The position numbers and the translations under genes are program-made. From Promerops cafer (taxonomy: Eukaryota > Chordata > Aves > Passeriformes > Nectariniidae): DNA of 64,000 nucleotides. The notes under the pieces are model-generated. The model saw only the letters and a program-made list of their open reading frames with translations. It was not told the DNA's origin and did not search any database. The stretch lies in the NCBI GenBank assembly GCA_013398275.1, contig VZSE01009971.1, positions 23,810 to 87,809 of the forward strand. Direction: 5' to 3'. This document shows, in pieces, positions 45,801-58,008 of the stretch. Within the stretch, counting starts at the first letter, position 1. Each line of letters begins with the position of its first letter.

Positions 45801-48800
45801 TTTCCAAGCTGTGTGTTTCTGGTTTTTCTTCCTCCTTAACAGTGGGTGTTTATCAACCAAGGGGAAAAACTGCATGTCCAGCTGTAGGAGTTGTTCAGAT
45901 TGGCATCAGGGACTGCCCCTCGTGAGACGTTGTTGTTCCTATCACAAGTGATAGTGAGAAAAGGAAAAACCTTCTCTTGGACCTCTCTGAGGTTCACGGC
46001 CCTGCTGAGGAAAGCTGAACACAGCCCAGGGATGGACTAAGGCAAGCTGAACATGCCCTGTCCCCCACTGTCCCCATGTCCTGCTCCACTTAATGCAGGT
46101 GAAATATGTGAGCAGTGCCTGGCCCACACCTGCAGGACCAAGGTGACAAGTGTGCCTCTTCCCAGAGCCAGGAGGTGACATCCCTGCTCACCCAGGCAGT
46201 ATATGAAACTGAGCTGGGTCCTGAGAGCATTATGGTTGTCTTTCTCCACCACTTCTGCCAGCTCTCCAGGGCCCACCAGGGAAAAGGGAAGGCTGCAGTG
46301 TGTCTGCCAGGTTGCTTTTTCCAAGAGGCACCATCCGCCCTGGAGCCCTGGATGGCAGCTGGGATAAAATCTGTTCCTCATCTGGAAACCTGGAGGGAGG
46401 GCAGGGTGTTCCTGTCTCCTGCTGCTTTGGGGTACTTTGTCTTTGGGCTTTTCACACTACCAGGTATCTCAAGTATGGAGCTAGAGGGTGATTTTCAGAG
46501 CTGGTGGGGGCTCTCCTCCACCTTCCAGAATCCACAGACCAGAGATAAGCGTGCATAAGGCAGAAGGAAGACCGGCACCATTTGTCTGATGCTCTCAAAT
46601 GATTTTATTGCCAACACACATGCTGAGGTCCAAGGGGAGAGAGTGAATGCAAATCCATGTGTTGCTTTCAGTGATCCAAAGGAAAGGAGTCCTGCTCCCT
46701 CCCCTGGGCTGGCAAAAGCAGTTTGTGGTGCAGATCCACATGGAAGCTGTGGGTCTGGGGATCTGTCTGGGTGGCTGTGCTGAAAGGTGGTTTATTCCTA
46801 GTGGCAAAGGGCCTGGGAAGTTCAGTGTCCTCGGCAGTGTGGCCAAGGCTGAGCCCTGCTGCGCTGTGTCCTGTTGCTGCACGGACAAGCAGCGGTGTCT
46901 GGGGGAGTGAGCAGGCAGGAAAGGTGGAAGAGAGGCACAGAACACACCCTGGCTTTGCAAAACCTATGGGATACAGCTGGATAAGCAGCAGGGCTGAGGC
47001 AGGCCAGAGAAGGATTTGGGGAGTGGGAAAACAGGAAAGGGAGAGCGGGCTGCGGCTTTGTCTGCACGTGTGGAAGGGCAGGTGACTGGCACAGACTTGC
47101 AGGGCTTTGTTCTGGGTGGGAGCAAGCTGCAGGGCTGCTAGCGTGGCTTGGGAAGCATGACCTGCCCACTGGGAGAGGCAGGAGAAGAAGGTGGGGTGCT
47201 CAGGAGACCCTATCCCTGACCCAAAACCCAAACTGGTGCCCAGGGCTGCCTGGACTGCTGTGGGTGAGCTGGAGCCGGTTCTCCCCGCAGCAGAGCTGTG
47301 TGTGAGCCTCTCCAGCCGGGCTGGGGATGACTCAGAGCCCAGTGGTCACAGCCCAGCCGGGTCAGCCTGGCCTGGAGGGAAGAGACGGCCTCTGGAGACG
47401 GGAATGCTGTCAAATCTTCCAGCTTCTCAGGCAAACAGCCTTGCCCTCTGCCTGCTGGGGTGACCTCCTCTGCCAGGCATGCGTTCCCCTCCCTGTTCCC
47501 TGTCACCAGTGCTGTCTTCAGCTCTGCAGCTGGAGGTTGCCAGCCAGGTATGGAGCAGATGGTTGAGCCATCCAGGAGGTGGGAGCATGGAAAGAGCCAC
47601 TGGCAGGCTGGGGTAGGCAGGCTGGGGCAAGCACGCTTGGCAAGGCAAAGGGCTCAGCAGAACACTTGTGGTGACCAGGGCCAGGAGCAGCTCGGCTGGG
47701 CTTTGCAGCCAGTGTGATTGCTCCAGTCAGAGCAGCTCCCTTTGGCAGGTAGCAGCTTTCAGATCAGACCCAAAACTTCTCCACAGAACAGAAGTGGGGC
47801 TGGCGAGACCCACCACTCCACCAGTATCCCATCTTCCCAAAGAGCTCCAATCAGAGGCTGCCTTTTTCTCATAGCAATGCATCATTCAGAAATACAGAAA
47901 GCATTTCGGAAAGAGGCTTCAGCTATTTTGTTCAAAGGCTAAAGTGGATTGGCCACTACGTCATGATAAAAAAAAAAATAAATTCACAGGGTTAGAAGTG
48001 AAGAAGGATCTGATTTGAGTGCAGCTATCCTGGCCATTACAGTAATACTTTGGTAGCCTTCCCCTTCCTTCACAGGGACAAAGAGCTCCAGAACTGAGGA
48101 TTTTACAGTCAAAGGGAGAAGACAGGAGAGAAAGTTGTGTTAGTTTTGCCTTGCTGTGTACAGCTCACATGGTTATTTACAGCAGCTGCTTTGCCCCGGG
48201 CAGGGGATGCCGTGGGGCAGGAGCAGGGCAGGAGGAGAGCCTGGCCTTGGCTCTCCCTGGCTGGGGCAGTGCTGCCTGCCAGGCAGCGATGCAGTCACCA
48301 CGGGTGCACCGCGCAGCGGCCAAGGACTCCCGTGACTAAGGAGAAGGGACTGCAGCAGGCTTTGGGATTTGTCCCCCAAGCCGTGCTCTGGGTCGTGTCG
48401 CAGTGGCGGCCACGCCACCGCTGCCTGCCCCAGTGCCAGCAGAGCCGGTGCCAGCCCCCCTGTCCCAGCCTGCCCCACGTGGAGCGCGGGGTGCCCGCTC
48501 CCTGTGCCAGCAGGCTCGGCAGCCGGGCCCACGTGGCTCCTCAGCCGCTGACTCCGCAGTGCCCCGGGCCTGCCCTGCCAACAGGCACCGGGGTGTGCTG
48601 GCTCCTCCCAGCCCTGGCAGAGATCCCTGGTGATAAAGTCCCAGGGCTCTCTTCCTCGTGTCTTCCCATCCTGGGCTTTGTTTGCTCGCCCTCGGAGGAC
48701 TCGCTCATGCTGTGGTGGGGTTTCTGGACCGGAGCAGAGCTGGGGGAGCCAAGACTGCTTTCTCAGGGAGGAGGCTCAGCCCTGGTGCCCCACGGGGAGC

Positions 48801-49139
48801 TGCCTGGCAGGCTGGAGTGCCTGGGGCCCCTGGGCATGTGGCTGAACCCAGGCAGGAGCCGACTGTTTTTCTGCTGCCACTTGTGCCCAGAATAGGAACT
48901 GTGGGCAGGCTATAGGGGCGGAGGAGAGGGTGGCAGGCAGCAAACTTGGTGCTGCTGTCACACTCAAGAGTACCATGGTGATGCCTCTGGAGCACTTTTC
49001 CCTCAGTGGCTTTGGGAGAACCACAGACTCGTGGCTGGAGGTGTAGCAGGCAGGCAGGGATGTTACCTGGCGACGTCCTCCCTGTGCCACTTAGATGTAA
49101 CTTGCTGCTGATGTGCTTCCTTTGCTGTTCCTTTCCCAG
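39124..49139 (+). other. UCK2: UCK2 intron 1
   Basis: About 10 kb with no exon that I can recognise. Long open frames (41055-41816 plus; 48137-48895 plus) reflect GC-rich composition. Points of interest are a TGCTGACTCACAGC element at 39683-39696, paired GATA motifs at 43627-43644, and an AT-rich, homeobox-site-like stretch at 44,400-44,620. Confidence 0.55.
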
Positions 49140-52100
49140 TCGTCAGTGTGCTCCAAGATCGTCCAGCTGCTGGGCCAGAACGAGGTGGACTATCGCCAGA
49201 AGCAGGTGGTGATCGTGAGCCAAGACAGCTTCTACCGGGTGCTCACCTCGGAGCAGAAATCCAAAGCCCTCAAAGGCCAGTTCAATTTTGACCACCCAGG
49301 TGAATGGAGGACAGCACTGGGGTTCTGCCATGCACTGTGGGGACGGGGCTGGAGGGGACCCCCAGCTGCAGCAGCAAAGAGCCTGCGTGGACACTGGGGC
49401 TCTGAATGCTCACGGGACAGGAGTGGGTGGCTTAGTTAAGCTCCTGTGGAGCTGGGTGCGTTGCTGGCAGGGTGGCTGGGACCACCTGTGTGTCATCCTC
49501 CCCATCTCTCTTGGGAAGGAAATGGGGTGGAGTGTTTGGGATCAGAAAGAGCGGGTTATAAACCCACAAACTCCTTAAGACCCTCCTCTTCCTGCAAGAA
49601 CATCCCCCAGTTTGAACAAGGTTTTTATAAAATCATAGAATCATTGAATAGTTTGGGTTAGAAGGGACCTTAAAGGTCATCTTGTTCCAGTACCCTTCAC
49701 CAAGAGCATGCTGCAAAGGAACAGATTGGTTTTTGGTGCAGCTGAGTCAGGCCCAGAGAGATCTGGGCTGGCAGAGTCCCTGGAGCCCAGCAGCTCCATG
49801 TCCCTCCTTCAAGGAGGGGGCCAGCTGTGCAGCTGCTCTGCAAACCCTTCCACTGCCAGGCCCTGCCCTGTTACTACAACAGGGGCTCTTTGAACCATCT
49901 CCGGGCTCGGTGGGGAAATTCCAGAGCTGCTGTCCCTTGGTCCCCAGGAGGACAATGGCCAGAGGCAGCGAGCACTGAGCAGACAGAGCCCTGCCTGTCT
50001 GGCAGCTCAGTGCTGGAGCACTGCTGCGGTCTCTCTTCAAGGGCTGCAGCCCTGGAGGAGATGCCTGGGCTGTCAGCACTGCTGTACAAGGCCGGTATTG
50101 ATCTCTGCAGGCCACATCCCAGGCTGGTGCAGCGCCACAGAGCCCCGTGGCTCTGGCAGAGCTGGCCTTGCCTGGTCCCTGGGGAGGTGCAGGGCTTTCC
50201 TCCCAAGTCTGTTCCTCTGTCTGTCCCCAGCTCGAGGTGCCAAGGACTCTGGCTTGGGCGAAGCTCAGCATCTGGTGGGTGGGGGAGGTTGCAAAGCTGC
50301 CTCGGGGTAACGTTTCCTCTCTCCTCAGATGCCTTTGACAACGAGCTGATAGTGAAAACGCTCAAAGAGATCACAGAAGGGAAGACGGTCCAGATTCCTG
50401 TCTATGACTTTGTCTCCCACTCCAGGTCTAACAGCTGCTCCTGCCTTGCCGTGCCTCTGCTAACAGCCCTGCCCTCCCCAAACCCCTGCCCTCTGCTCGG
50501 GTGCCTAACCTGACAGCACAGAGCTTCCATCCAAACTCCTCCAGCCCCGGGTTAGAGCATCCCAGGCAGATACAGGCACAGGCTGAGGGTCTGGAAAGCT
50601 GCGTAGCTACCCAGCAACACCCAGGCATCAGTGCCGGGGGGTTATGACCTCCCTTCTCTTCCCCCATCCACGTCTTCTCTCCCCATAAACTCAGTGTTTG
50701 CACCTTTAACAAGTACTCCAGCCTCAAACACCCTGGCAGTGCCAGGAAAGGAGGAGGACAACAATTCTTGCTCCTGTAACACTCCCCTTGCCTGCATTCA
50801 GCTTGTTTTTGCATGCCCGTGTTGGTGGTGGGTGGCACGGCTCTGCTCCGTTTCCCACAAAAGCACCAGGGAAGTGCTGCCTGCTTCCCAGGGAGGCAGA
50901 GCTGGCCGTGCAGCTTCCTGTGCATAGGCTTTCCTGGGCTTCCTGGCTTGGCAAATAACCCTTGTGAGCAGCAGCTGGCCGAGGCAGGGGGAGAAGGGCT
51001 AGTGTGCTTCCTGCTTTGCTGTTTATCCTTCCAGGAAGCGTACGTATGTCCTGGATTCCCTCCACGGCGGTGGGGTAGGTCTGCCCTCTCCTCGGTCGCC
51101 CCCCTGGTGCAGCAGTGGTGTCCCAGGGTTGGAGCAGTGCTTAGGAGCACCGCTGTTTCCCCCACACCTCTCTTCTTGCTGCCCACCCTCCCCCAGCAGG
51201 TTTTGACTGTGCTTCCCCCCGCCAGGAAAGAGGAGACGGTGACCGTGTACCCTGCCGACGTGGTGCTCTTCGAGGGCATTCTGGCCTTCTACAGCCAGGA
51301 GGTGCGGGACCTCTTCCGCATGAAGCTCTTCGTGGACACGGACGCGGACACCCGGCTGTCCCGCAGAGGTGAGGCAGGGCCAGAAATGTCCCTTACCTCA
51401 TCTGGGCAGCTGGTCACAGAGGCAGGTGACAGCGACCAGAGCAGAGCTGGAGTTGGCACAAGGCTGCCAGGAGCTGGGGAGCTTTCCCTGCGCAGTGCAG
51501 AGTGTCACTAGGGCGGCCTGTGGCAGCGGGAGAGCGCCGTGCTCCGTGTCTCTTGGGATTCAGTGGGATTTTTGCTGCCTTGGCTGGGATTCCTCCTTTG
51601 ATGACTGCTGAGCGTGCCGTGTCCTCGCACGGCCCCGTGGCACCAGCCCAGTGCCAGCAGCTGAGCAGCAGCTGCTGCCAGTCAGCAGATGCCAGCAGGG
51701 AAGGGTGCAGTGGGCAAGGCAGAGCATCTGCACAGTTCAGTCAGAAGGCAGTGCCTGGTAGATCCACTCAGGACCTGGGCTGTGGGTGTGCTCAGAGGAT
51801 GGCACTGGGGCCATGGTGTCCACTGTGGGAGGTGCAGATGGGGAAGTCTGGTTTGTGCAACCCAGTGTGGAGCCTTTATGTGGTACCTGGCATTGGGGTG
51901 ATGGTTTGGGGGCAAAGAGCCCTAGAAACCAGACTGTCCCTCTCTAGGACTCCTCGTGTCCTGCTGGCTTGGCTGTGGGTTGCCAGCTGACGTGGGGAGG
52001 GACACCCACACTGCATGACTTGAGATGTCCTTCATTTCTGAGCAGCCTTGAGGGGTGGGGTCACTGATGCAGCACCTTCTGGGTGACTAAAAAAACTCTT

Positions 52101-55100
52101 GGGGCAGAATTCACTTCTGTCTGAGCTATTCCTACCCCTGCCTGGTTCTGACAGGCTCCACAGGGTGCCTGGGGATGCAGAAGATGACTTAGAGGAGCAG
52201 TCCCTTCCAGAGCTCTGCGCTGTGGCGAGGGGAGCGCGTCTCAGTGCGTCAGTCTGGGACTGTTGTGTGCATGGGACTGTTCACTCTGCAGTGGAGCTGC
52301 TCTTGCCTGCCCTCCGGCTGTCAGACGCACGCAGAGCCTCCTCAGCTGCTGGGATGTCATCAGCACTGATGAACATCTGCTTTTTACCAATCCCTCCTGA
52401 CCCTGCCCGCTGCTCTTGCCTGACTCATCCAGGGAGGTGACAGCACAGTCATTGCAGGGAGATGTGTTAGCAGGTCACAGATACGCACTCGCAGGATCCC
52501 AAAATGTGAGCCCTAATCCCTTAAACTGTGCTGTGCAGGAGCTCAGGGCCACAGCCAGCCACGGGGTGGGACACGGTCGTGGTGTGACTCCAGCCAGCAG
52601 CTCAGCCCCACACAGCTCCCAGCTCAACCACCCCTGGTGGGAGAGAATCAGAAGGGTAAGAGTGAGAAAACTTATGGGTTGAGACAAAGACAGTTTAATA
52701 AGTAAAGTAAAAGCCTCAAGGCAAGCAAAATGAGGAGTTTGTTACCACTTCCCGTGGGCAGGCAGGTGTTCAGCCATCCCCAGCAAAGCAGGGCTCCACC
52801 GTGTGTAATGGTTGTGCAGGAAGACAAACACCATCACTTTCAACGTCTCGTCTCGCCTTCCTCCTCCTTCCCCCACCTTTGTATCATCACGTGCATGCTG
52901 TGGGACATCCTTTGGGTCAGTCGGGGTCAGCTGTCCCAGCTGTGTCCCCTCCCCGCTCTGGTGGGGTGGGGTGAGGAGCAGCAAAGGCCTTGGATCTGTG
53001 TAAGCACTGCTCAGCAATAACAAAAACATCCCTGGGTTATCTACGCTGTTTTCAGCACAAATCCAAAACGCAGCCCCACACCAGCCACTGAGAAGAAAAT
53101 TAACTCTATCCCAACCAAACCCAGCACATTCTCCACCCCTTATTCCACTTAAACCACTTCAGTCATGCTCAGGTCCCACACTATCCAGTCCATTCTCATT
53201 CCCCACCTTTGGTGTAACACACATATATCAATCCCCTGTTTTCTGGACCACCCCTGTAACAGATCCTGAGTGTTCACTGAGTTAATTCAGTCCCTGACTT
53301 TGGGCTCCATCTGTCCTAGTGGTCATTCAGCACAGGAGAAGGTGGTGTGTAGTGTGGAGTTACGGGGTCACTGCTGTACTCACACTGCTTCTTGTAAGGC
53401 TTGTCCTTCTCCCACCCACCATCAGTCACTCACAGAAGGGCAGCTTTGCTGATGGAGGTGCTGCTGTCTCCTAGTTACTGCAGCTCATTGTTCTCCTGGT
53501 GGGAATCTGGCCATTTCCCTGCCATCAGCAGTTGGGAGGGCCACTGCAGCATCAAATCTGTTTACTGTATGTCTGCCTGTCGTTTCTGGGAAAGGAGAGC
53601 CTGTGTGAGAGGTGCCAAAGGTATAATCATGTCCCTGCAACGTAGCTGGAAGCAACTTGGAGCAGAAGTTGGGATCTTGTGTTGTGATGTGGCCCTGAGT
53701 CATCTTTCTGTCCCAGAAGTCCTAAAGGGTTGCAGCAATTGGGTTTTCAGCTGGGCAGCAGCAGGAGATGGGGTTCCTGGAAGTGCAGCTGACAGCTCAG
53801 TTAATCAGTAGTGCTGGGGGTCAGCATGTGCAACTCGCACTGTCCCCATCTCAGCACCTCTCCCCAGAAATTCTGCTAGCAGAGTGCAAGGGGCAAAGTC
53901 TGCCAGGTACCTCAAACAGGGATCCATGGGGATCAGAGACCTAATTCTGGCTAAGCTCCCTCACTGCCCTGTCCTTGGCCAGTTTCCCTAAAAAAGAAAC
54001 CGGGTCCAGTGTCACACGCGTGTTTTGGGTCCAGTTTGGGTTTGGACCTGCTGCCTTTGAAGGGGTGCTGATCTGTCCTTGGGATATTTGCCTGCCCTGC
54101 CAGCAATCCCGTGGGACAGGGTGTGTGGCCTTAGCCTGGGCTGTTGGGACCTGCTGCTTTGGGGCCAGGCACAAGGCAGCAGGAGTTTGACTTGTGTTTG
54201 TGTGTAGGGCAGTTGTCCTGCTGTGGTGTGCCCTGGGAAGAGGCAGGAGAGCTTTGCCCTGTCAGGACCAGCCTCTGCACAGCTTACAGGCCTCCTGCAC
54301 CCCAATAAATAAGGTGTGGGACTTGGGAAACAAAAGTGTTATATTTTCCCTGCCTCTTTTTCTGTGTTGTTCAAGCTGGGGCTGGTAGAGCAGCCTGGTT
54401 CCTGGAGCAGGCAGGGGGCTGGCACCCGTCCTGCTGCCAGCCCTCTTCCCCCATCACTTCCCCCATGCAGGGCTGTGAAAGGCCACGCTGTGAAGCTGCT
54501 GGCCCAGGGCAAACAGAGCCACGGGGACAGTGCCAGAGCAGCGGTGTCCTGGCCCCGAGAGCACACAGGCGGTGGCTGCCGAGCAGGTCACGCAGGCTGG
54601 CAGGGCAGTGCTGTGCCTTGGCTCCAGGGACACGAGGGAAGGCTCGTTCCAAACCCAGTGCCAGGCACTCGCGTGCTGGGGGAAAGCCAGCAGCCCCCTG
54701 GGGACAGCCAAGAGCCGTCTGCTCAGCCACAGGGCTGCTTTGGCTCTTCCTGCAGATTGAGTGCCTGCTGAACTGGGCCACTTGTCCCCGCTGAAGTGGC
54801 TTCAGACTGCAGATGGCACTGGCCCAGACAGCTCACGCAAACAGGGTGGAGGGGCAGAACAAGTAGGAGGCCAGTTTGCTCCCCTGCCTTGGGGCTTCCT
54901 CCTGAGCTGACCTGCCCCAAGCACCCCCTCAGCCTCTGGTTCTCCTGCTCGGCTGGGGACAGCACAAGGAGCCTGGCAGAGCTGTGCAGGTGGGTGAGTT
55001 TTACTCTCCTCACCTCTGCAGATTGGAGTTAAACTGTGCCTTAATGTGTGTGTGTGGCTGAACCCCACTGCTTTTCTGTTCTTGGGGCACCTCTGCACTG

Positions 55101-58008
55101 GGATGACTGAGAGAATGCCCAGTCAGGCAGGACAGAGTGACAGGAGGGAGGCAAAGCCTGAGGCTGGGAACACTCAGGACTGGGCTGGCACTGGTTACAG
55201 CTGAAATGTGCATGCAGAGCTGAGAAGGGTGAGAGGCCAAGAAAAGCCCTTGGTCAGGTCAGCCAGCCCTTGGCTCCCAGGAAAACTTGGAAGCAGGTTA
55301 AAAGCGTGGAGCTGGGCTGGGATGTGCTCAGACACATGGACAGCAGCTTCCAGGAACGGAGGTCTCGGGCAGAATATCCAGGTGTCTGGCCAAAGGCTGT
55401 ACTCCCTGAAGGAAAAGGGGGTGGAGAGGTTTGTGCCTCAGCTCCTGACTGTGCCTTGCACCTTCCCCTCAGTGCTACGAGACATCAGTGAGCGAGGCAG
55501 GGACCTGGAGCAGATCCTGTCTCAGTACATCACCTTCGTCAAGCCTGCCTTCGAGGAGTTCTGCTTGCCGGTGAGTCAGGGGGTGACGCCCTGTGAGTGG
55601 TGAAACTCACTCACTTTGTGCTCTCAGCAGCCTCCTGTGCCTTGCTCCCTCTGCAGGTGCTGGCCAAGGAGGGGGTGCCAGTGCTGGCCGGGGCAGGGTG
55701 TGATGGGGACTGTTTATACAGCCACTGCCTTCCTGGTGAGATCACCCTTCCCTTTGGGAGGGCAGCACGGCCAGAGGAGTCCCTCCCCCGTGCAAGGGCT
55801 CACAAACCACTGGGCAGCTCAGCCTGGGAGGGGAGATCCTTGGCTCTGTCAGCTGGGCAAGGGGAGGTCGCTGCCCCCAGGCAGTGTTTGCTGTGTCTGC
55901 CTCCTCTTTCAGGCTGTCCTGCCTGCCCTTTTCACCCTGCAGTGCTGCTGGCTTCATGCTTGGGAGAGCAGGGAAGCTTCTTCCTTCTGTCTGTGCAGTG
56001 GGATGTGGCCTTGCAGGCTGCGTTTCCTGGCAGGGTGACAAGGCCTGCCTGGAGAAAGTAACCTCTTTTGGGAGCTGATAACAGAGGCAAGGCTCCCTGG
56101 CAGACAGGGACTGTGTGGGGGAATTTCCTGCAGTCCTGCAGACTTGCATGGAAGTAGCATGTTTGCAGGATCAGCCATTGTACACCTTTCCTGGCTCTCA
56201 TGGAGAGGAGCCTGTGCCTTGCTTCTCAAGGCTTTTCAAGCAGATGTGGTAGTTATATGAGGATTTTTTTTTTATTCTGGAGGAAGTGACCTAGCAGAGT
56301 CCTGAAACCTGGGAACTGCTGACCAGCACCACAAACAGGAATTAAACTGTGCCTCCCACCTTAGGAGCATCCCTGTGCTTATCTATCTGGTCAGCTCTGC
56401 CCCTTACCTTAAGAGGGACTGATTCTGTGCTACAAGATCTTTTCCTGGCTCTTGCACAGCTCCCTTTTTTCATGCTCACTCAGCTGTGGCTCTGGGGACC
56501 AGTTCCAAAGCCCAGAAAGGCTTTTCCCGAGAGGCAGGTCCAACTTGCAAGGCTCCTCTTCTTGCAAGATAAATCCACAGTTTTTCAGAGCAGCAGATGC
56601 TGCATCAGGCTCTTCTGATGGAGAGTCTGTAGGAGAATGAAGTGTGAAACAAGGAGGGCACAGAACTGCCTTGTTTCTACCCACAGCTCTGCAGTGGTCT
56701 GCTCCCACTTCCAACCTGGTGTTGGCTCAACTGGAGCCAACTGCAGGCTCAGCACCCATTGTTGCTGTTATTTGACTCCTAAAGCAGCTCTGAGCCAAGT
56801 GGTCCAGTACTGAAACGGTCCAGCATATCCTGGTGATTTTTGATATGTCTGGAAGCACTTGGAGGTGTCAGGTGACACCCGTCACCCCAGCTGGCTTGGT
56901 GGGGCTTGGCTGTCAGCTGTAAAACTGCCACACATGGGGAGGAAACTGAGACTGGCACCTGCAGGTGAAACTGGGTCAGGGCTGGTGTCCTGAATCACAC
57001 CTTCTTTGCAAGTGATGTGGTAGAGAATTCTCCCCCTTTCCCAGGCAGATCTCGTGGCTGTGCCCAGGCATGCCAGCTCGTCCTCTTGGAGCAAGTCTGG
57101 ATTGGATTCAGGGGGAATGATGTTCCCAAGAGCATCAGCTGCTGGAGTCGTGTGATTATGAGGCTTCTTAATTGCAGGTTTTGTTTAGGGTGCCTCTTAC
57201 TGGCTTCTGCGTGAGCTCATGAGAACGGAGTCAGGGCACAAAGCATGGCCCTTGAAACACAGAGCAGAACACAAATAAGAGCATCCAAAGTGTATTATCA
57301 GCAATGACATACCTCCCAGTGGGGCTGGGGAGGGCAAGGAGCTGCCCCAGGGAGCAGGGACAATGCCCCAGCCCGGTGTCTCCCCACTTCCCCTGTAACA
57401 AAGTGCTCTCTCTCCTCCCAGACCAAGAAATACGCTGATGTGATCATTCCCAGAGGAGCAGATAATGAAGGTAAGCACCCAGGCCCTGCTGCTGTGCCCT
57501 GGCAGCCAGCCTTGGGCCATTGCTGTTGTAGTGGAGTTAGCTTGGAGGCCACTGCCACCCGAGAGAGTGCTGCTACCACAGGTGTGCCAAGATGAGTCTG
57601 CTCCCTTTGCTCCTGCTTGGAGCATTGTTGACTGGGAGCTTGTGTTCCTCTGTTCATCCCACACAAAAGGGCATCCCACACAAAAGGGCAATGTGCAGCT
57701 GGAATCAGCTGGAATCAGCCTGACCATCCTTGGCTTGAGGGGCAGAGGGATCAGGTGCTGGGGCATAGGAGGGGATAGCAGTGGGAGGGCCAGCAGGGGC
57801 ACAGCCCTGCCTTGGCTCTGGTTGATCTGCAGCCATCCTAACACCATCTCTCCCCCTTCTGCTCGCAGTGGCCATAAACCTGATAGTGCAGCACATCCAG
57901 GACATTCTTAACGGAGGACTCAGCAAACGCCAGAGCAACGGGTACCTGAATGGCTACACTCCCCCGCGCCAGCGGCAGCCCTCAGAGTCCAGCAGCCGGC
58001 CCCACTGA
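49140..58008 (+). CDS. UCK2: Uridine-cytidine kinase 2, coding exons 2-7
   Basis: Exons: 49140-49299, 50329-50425, 51226-51368, 55473-55570, 57422-57470 and 57869-58008. They give 687 nt, 228 residues, all in phase with GT-AG ends. With the 33-residue human exon 1 this would total 261, the human length. The protein reads SSVCSKIVQLLGQNEVDYRQ at the first exon, then QDSFYRVLT, FNFDHPDAFDNEL, the substrate-lid region IPVYDFVSHSRKEE, VLFEGILAFYS, KLFVDTDADTRLSRR, RDISERGRDLEQILSQY and VAINLIVQHIQDILNGG. UCK2 is a cytosolic tetramer that phosphorylates uridine and cytidine with ATP or GTP, the first step of pyrimidine ribonucleoside salvage. The P-loop exon is missing, apparently into the gap at 39,010, so this CDS is 5'-incomplete. 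The residue before VAINL is Glu, where human has Leu. The tail QPSESSSRPH is conserved. Confidence 0.97.
49625..49725 (-). mobile_element. Short CR1 3' end in UCK2 intron 2
   Basis: The complement of the CR1 terminus: 'aatcatagaatcattgaata' and 'gtttgggttagaagggacct', followed by 'aaggtcatcttgttccag'. About 100 bases, heavily 5'-truncated, antisense to UCK2. Confidence 0.85.
52575..53128 (-). mobile_element. Endogenous retrovirus LTR (3' LTR) in UCK2 intron 4
   Basis: On the minus strand the element starts TGTGCTGGGTTTGGTTGGGA at 53128 and continues with 'atagagttaattttcttc', 'gtgctgaaaacagcgtag' and 'tttgttattgctgagcagtg'. An ATTAAA poly(A) signal lies at 52699-52694. It ends near 52575 with 'cacaccacgacc', a decayed version of the usual CA terminus. 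I recognise this LTR type from songbird genomes but cannot name its family safely. Immediately upstream of its first TG is the polypurine tract AAGGGGTGGAGAA (53141-53129), so this is a 3' LTR rather than a clean solo LTR. It is antisense to UCK2. Confidence 0.7.
53129..53720 (-). mobile_element. Probable ERV internal 3' sequence next to the LTR
   Basis: The polypurine tract at 53129-53141 shows that retroviral internal sequence lies upstream of the LTR on the minus strand. The following bases look like a decayed internal region with no intact reading frame recognised. The far boundary is a guess, and no second LTR was found. Confidence 0.4.
57655..57688 (+). repeat. 17-bp perfect tandem duplication
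   Basis: CATCCCACACAAAAGGG is repeated twice (57655-57671, 57672-57688) in UCK2 intron 6, followed by a shorter duplicated motif (AGCTGGAATC). Confidence 0.9.

Noticed and set aside
48137..48895. 252-residue plus frame just before UCK2 exon 2
   Set aside because: Pro/Ser/Cys/Gly-rich translation typical of GC-rich non-coding DNA; no motif. It is out of context with the kinase and ends before the exon 2 acceptor.
50428..51279. 283-residue minus frame overlapping UCK2 exons 3-4 and the intron between
   Set aside because: Antisense shadow of UCK2 exon 4 plus intron sequence; no family resemblance.
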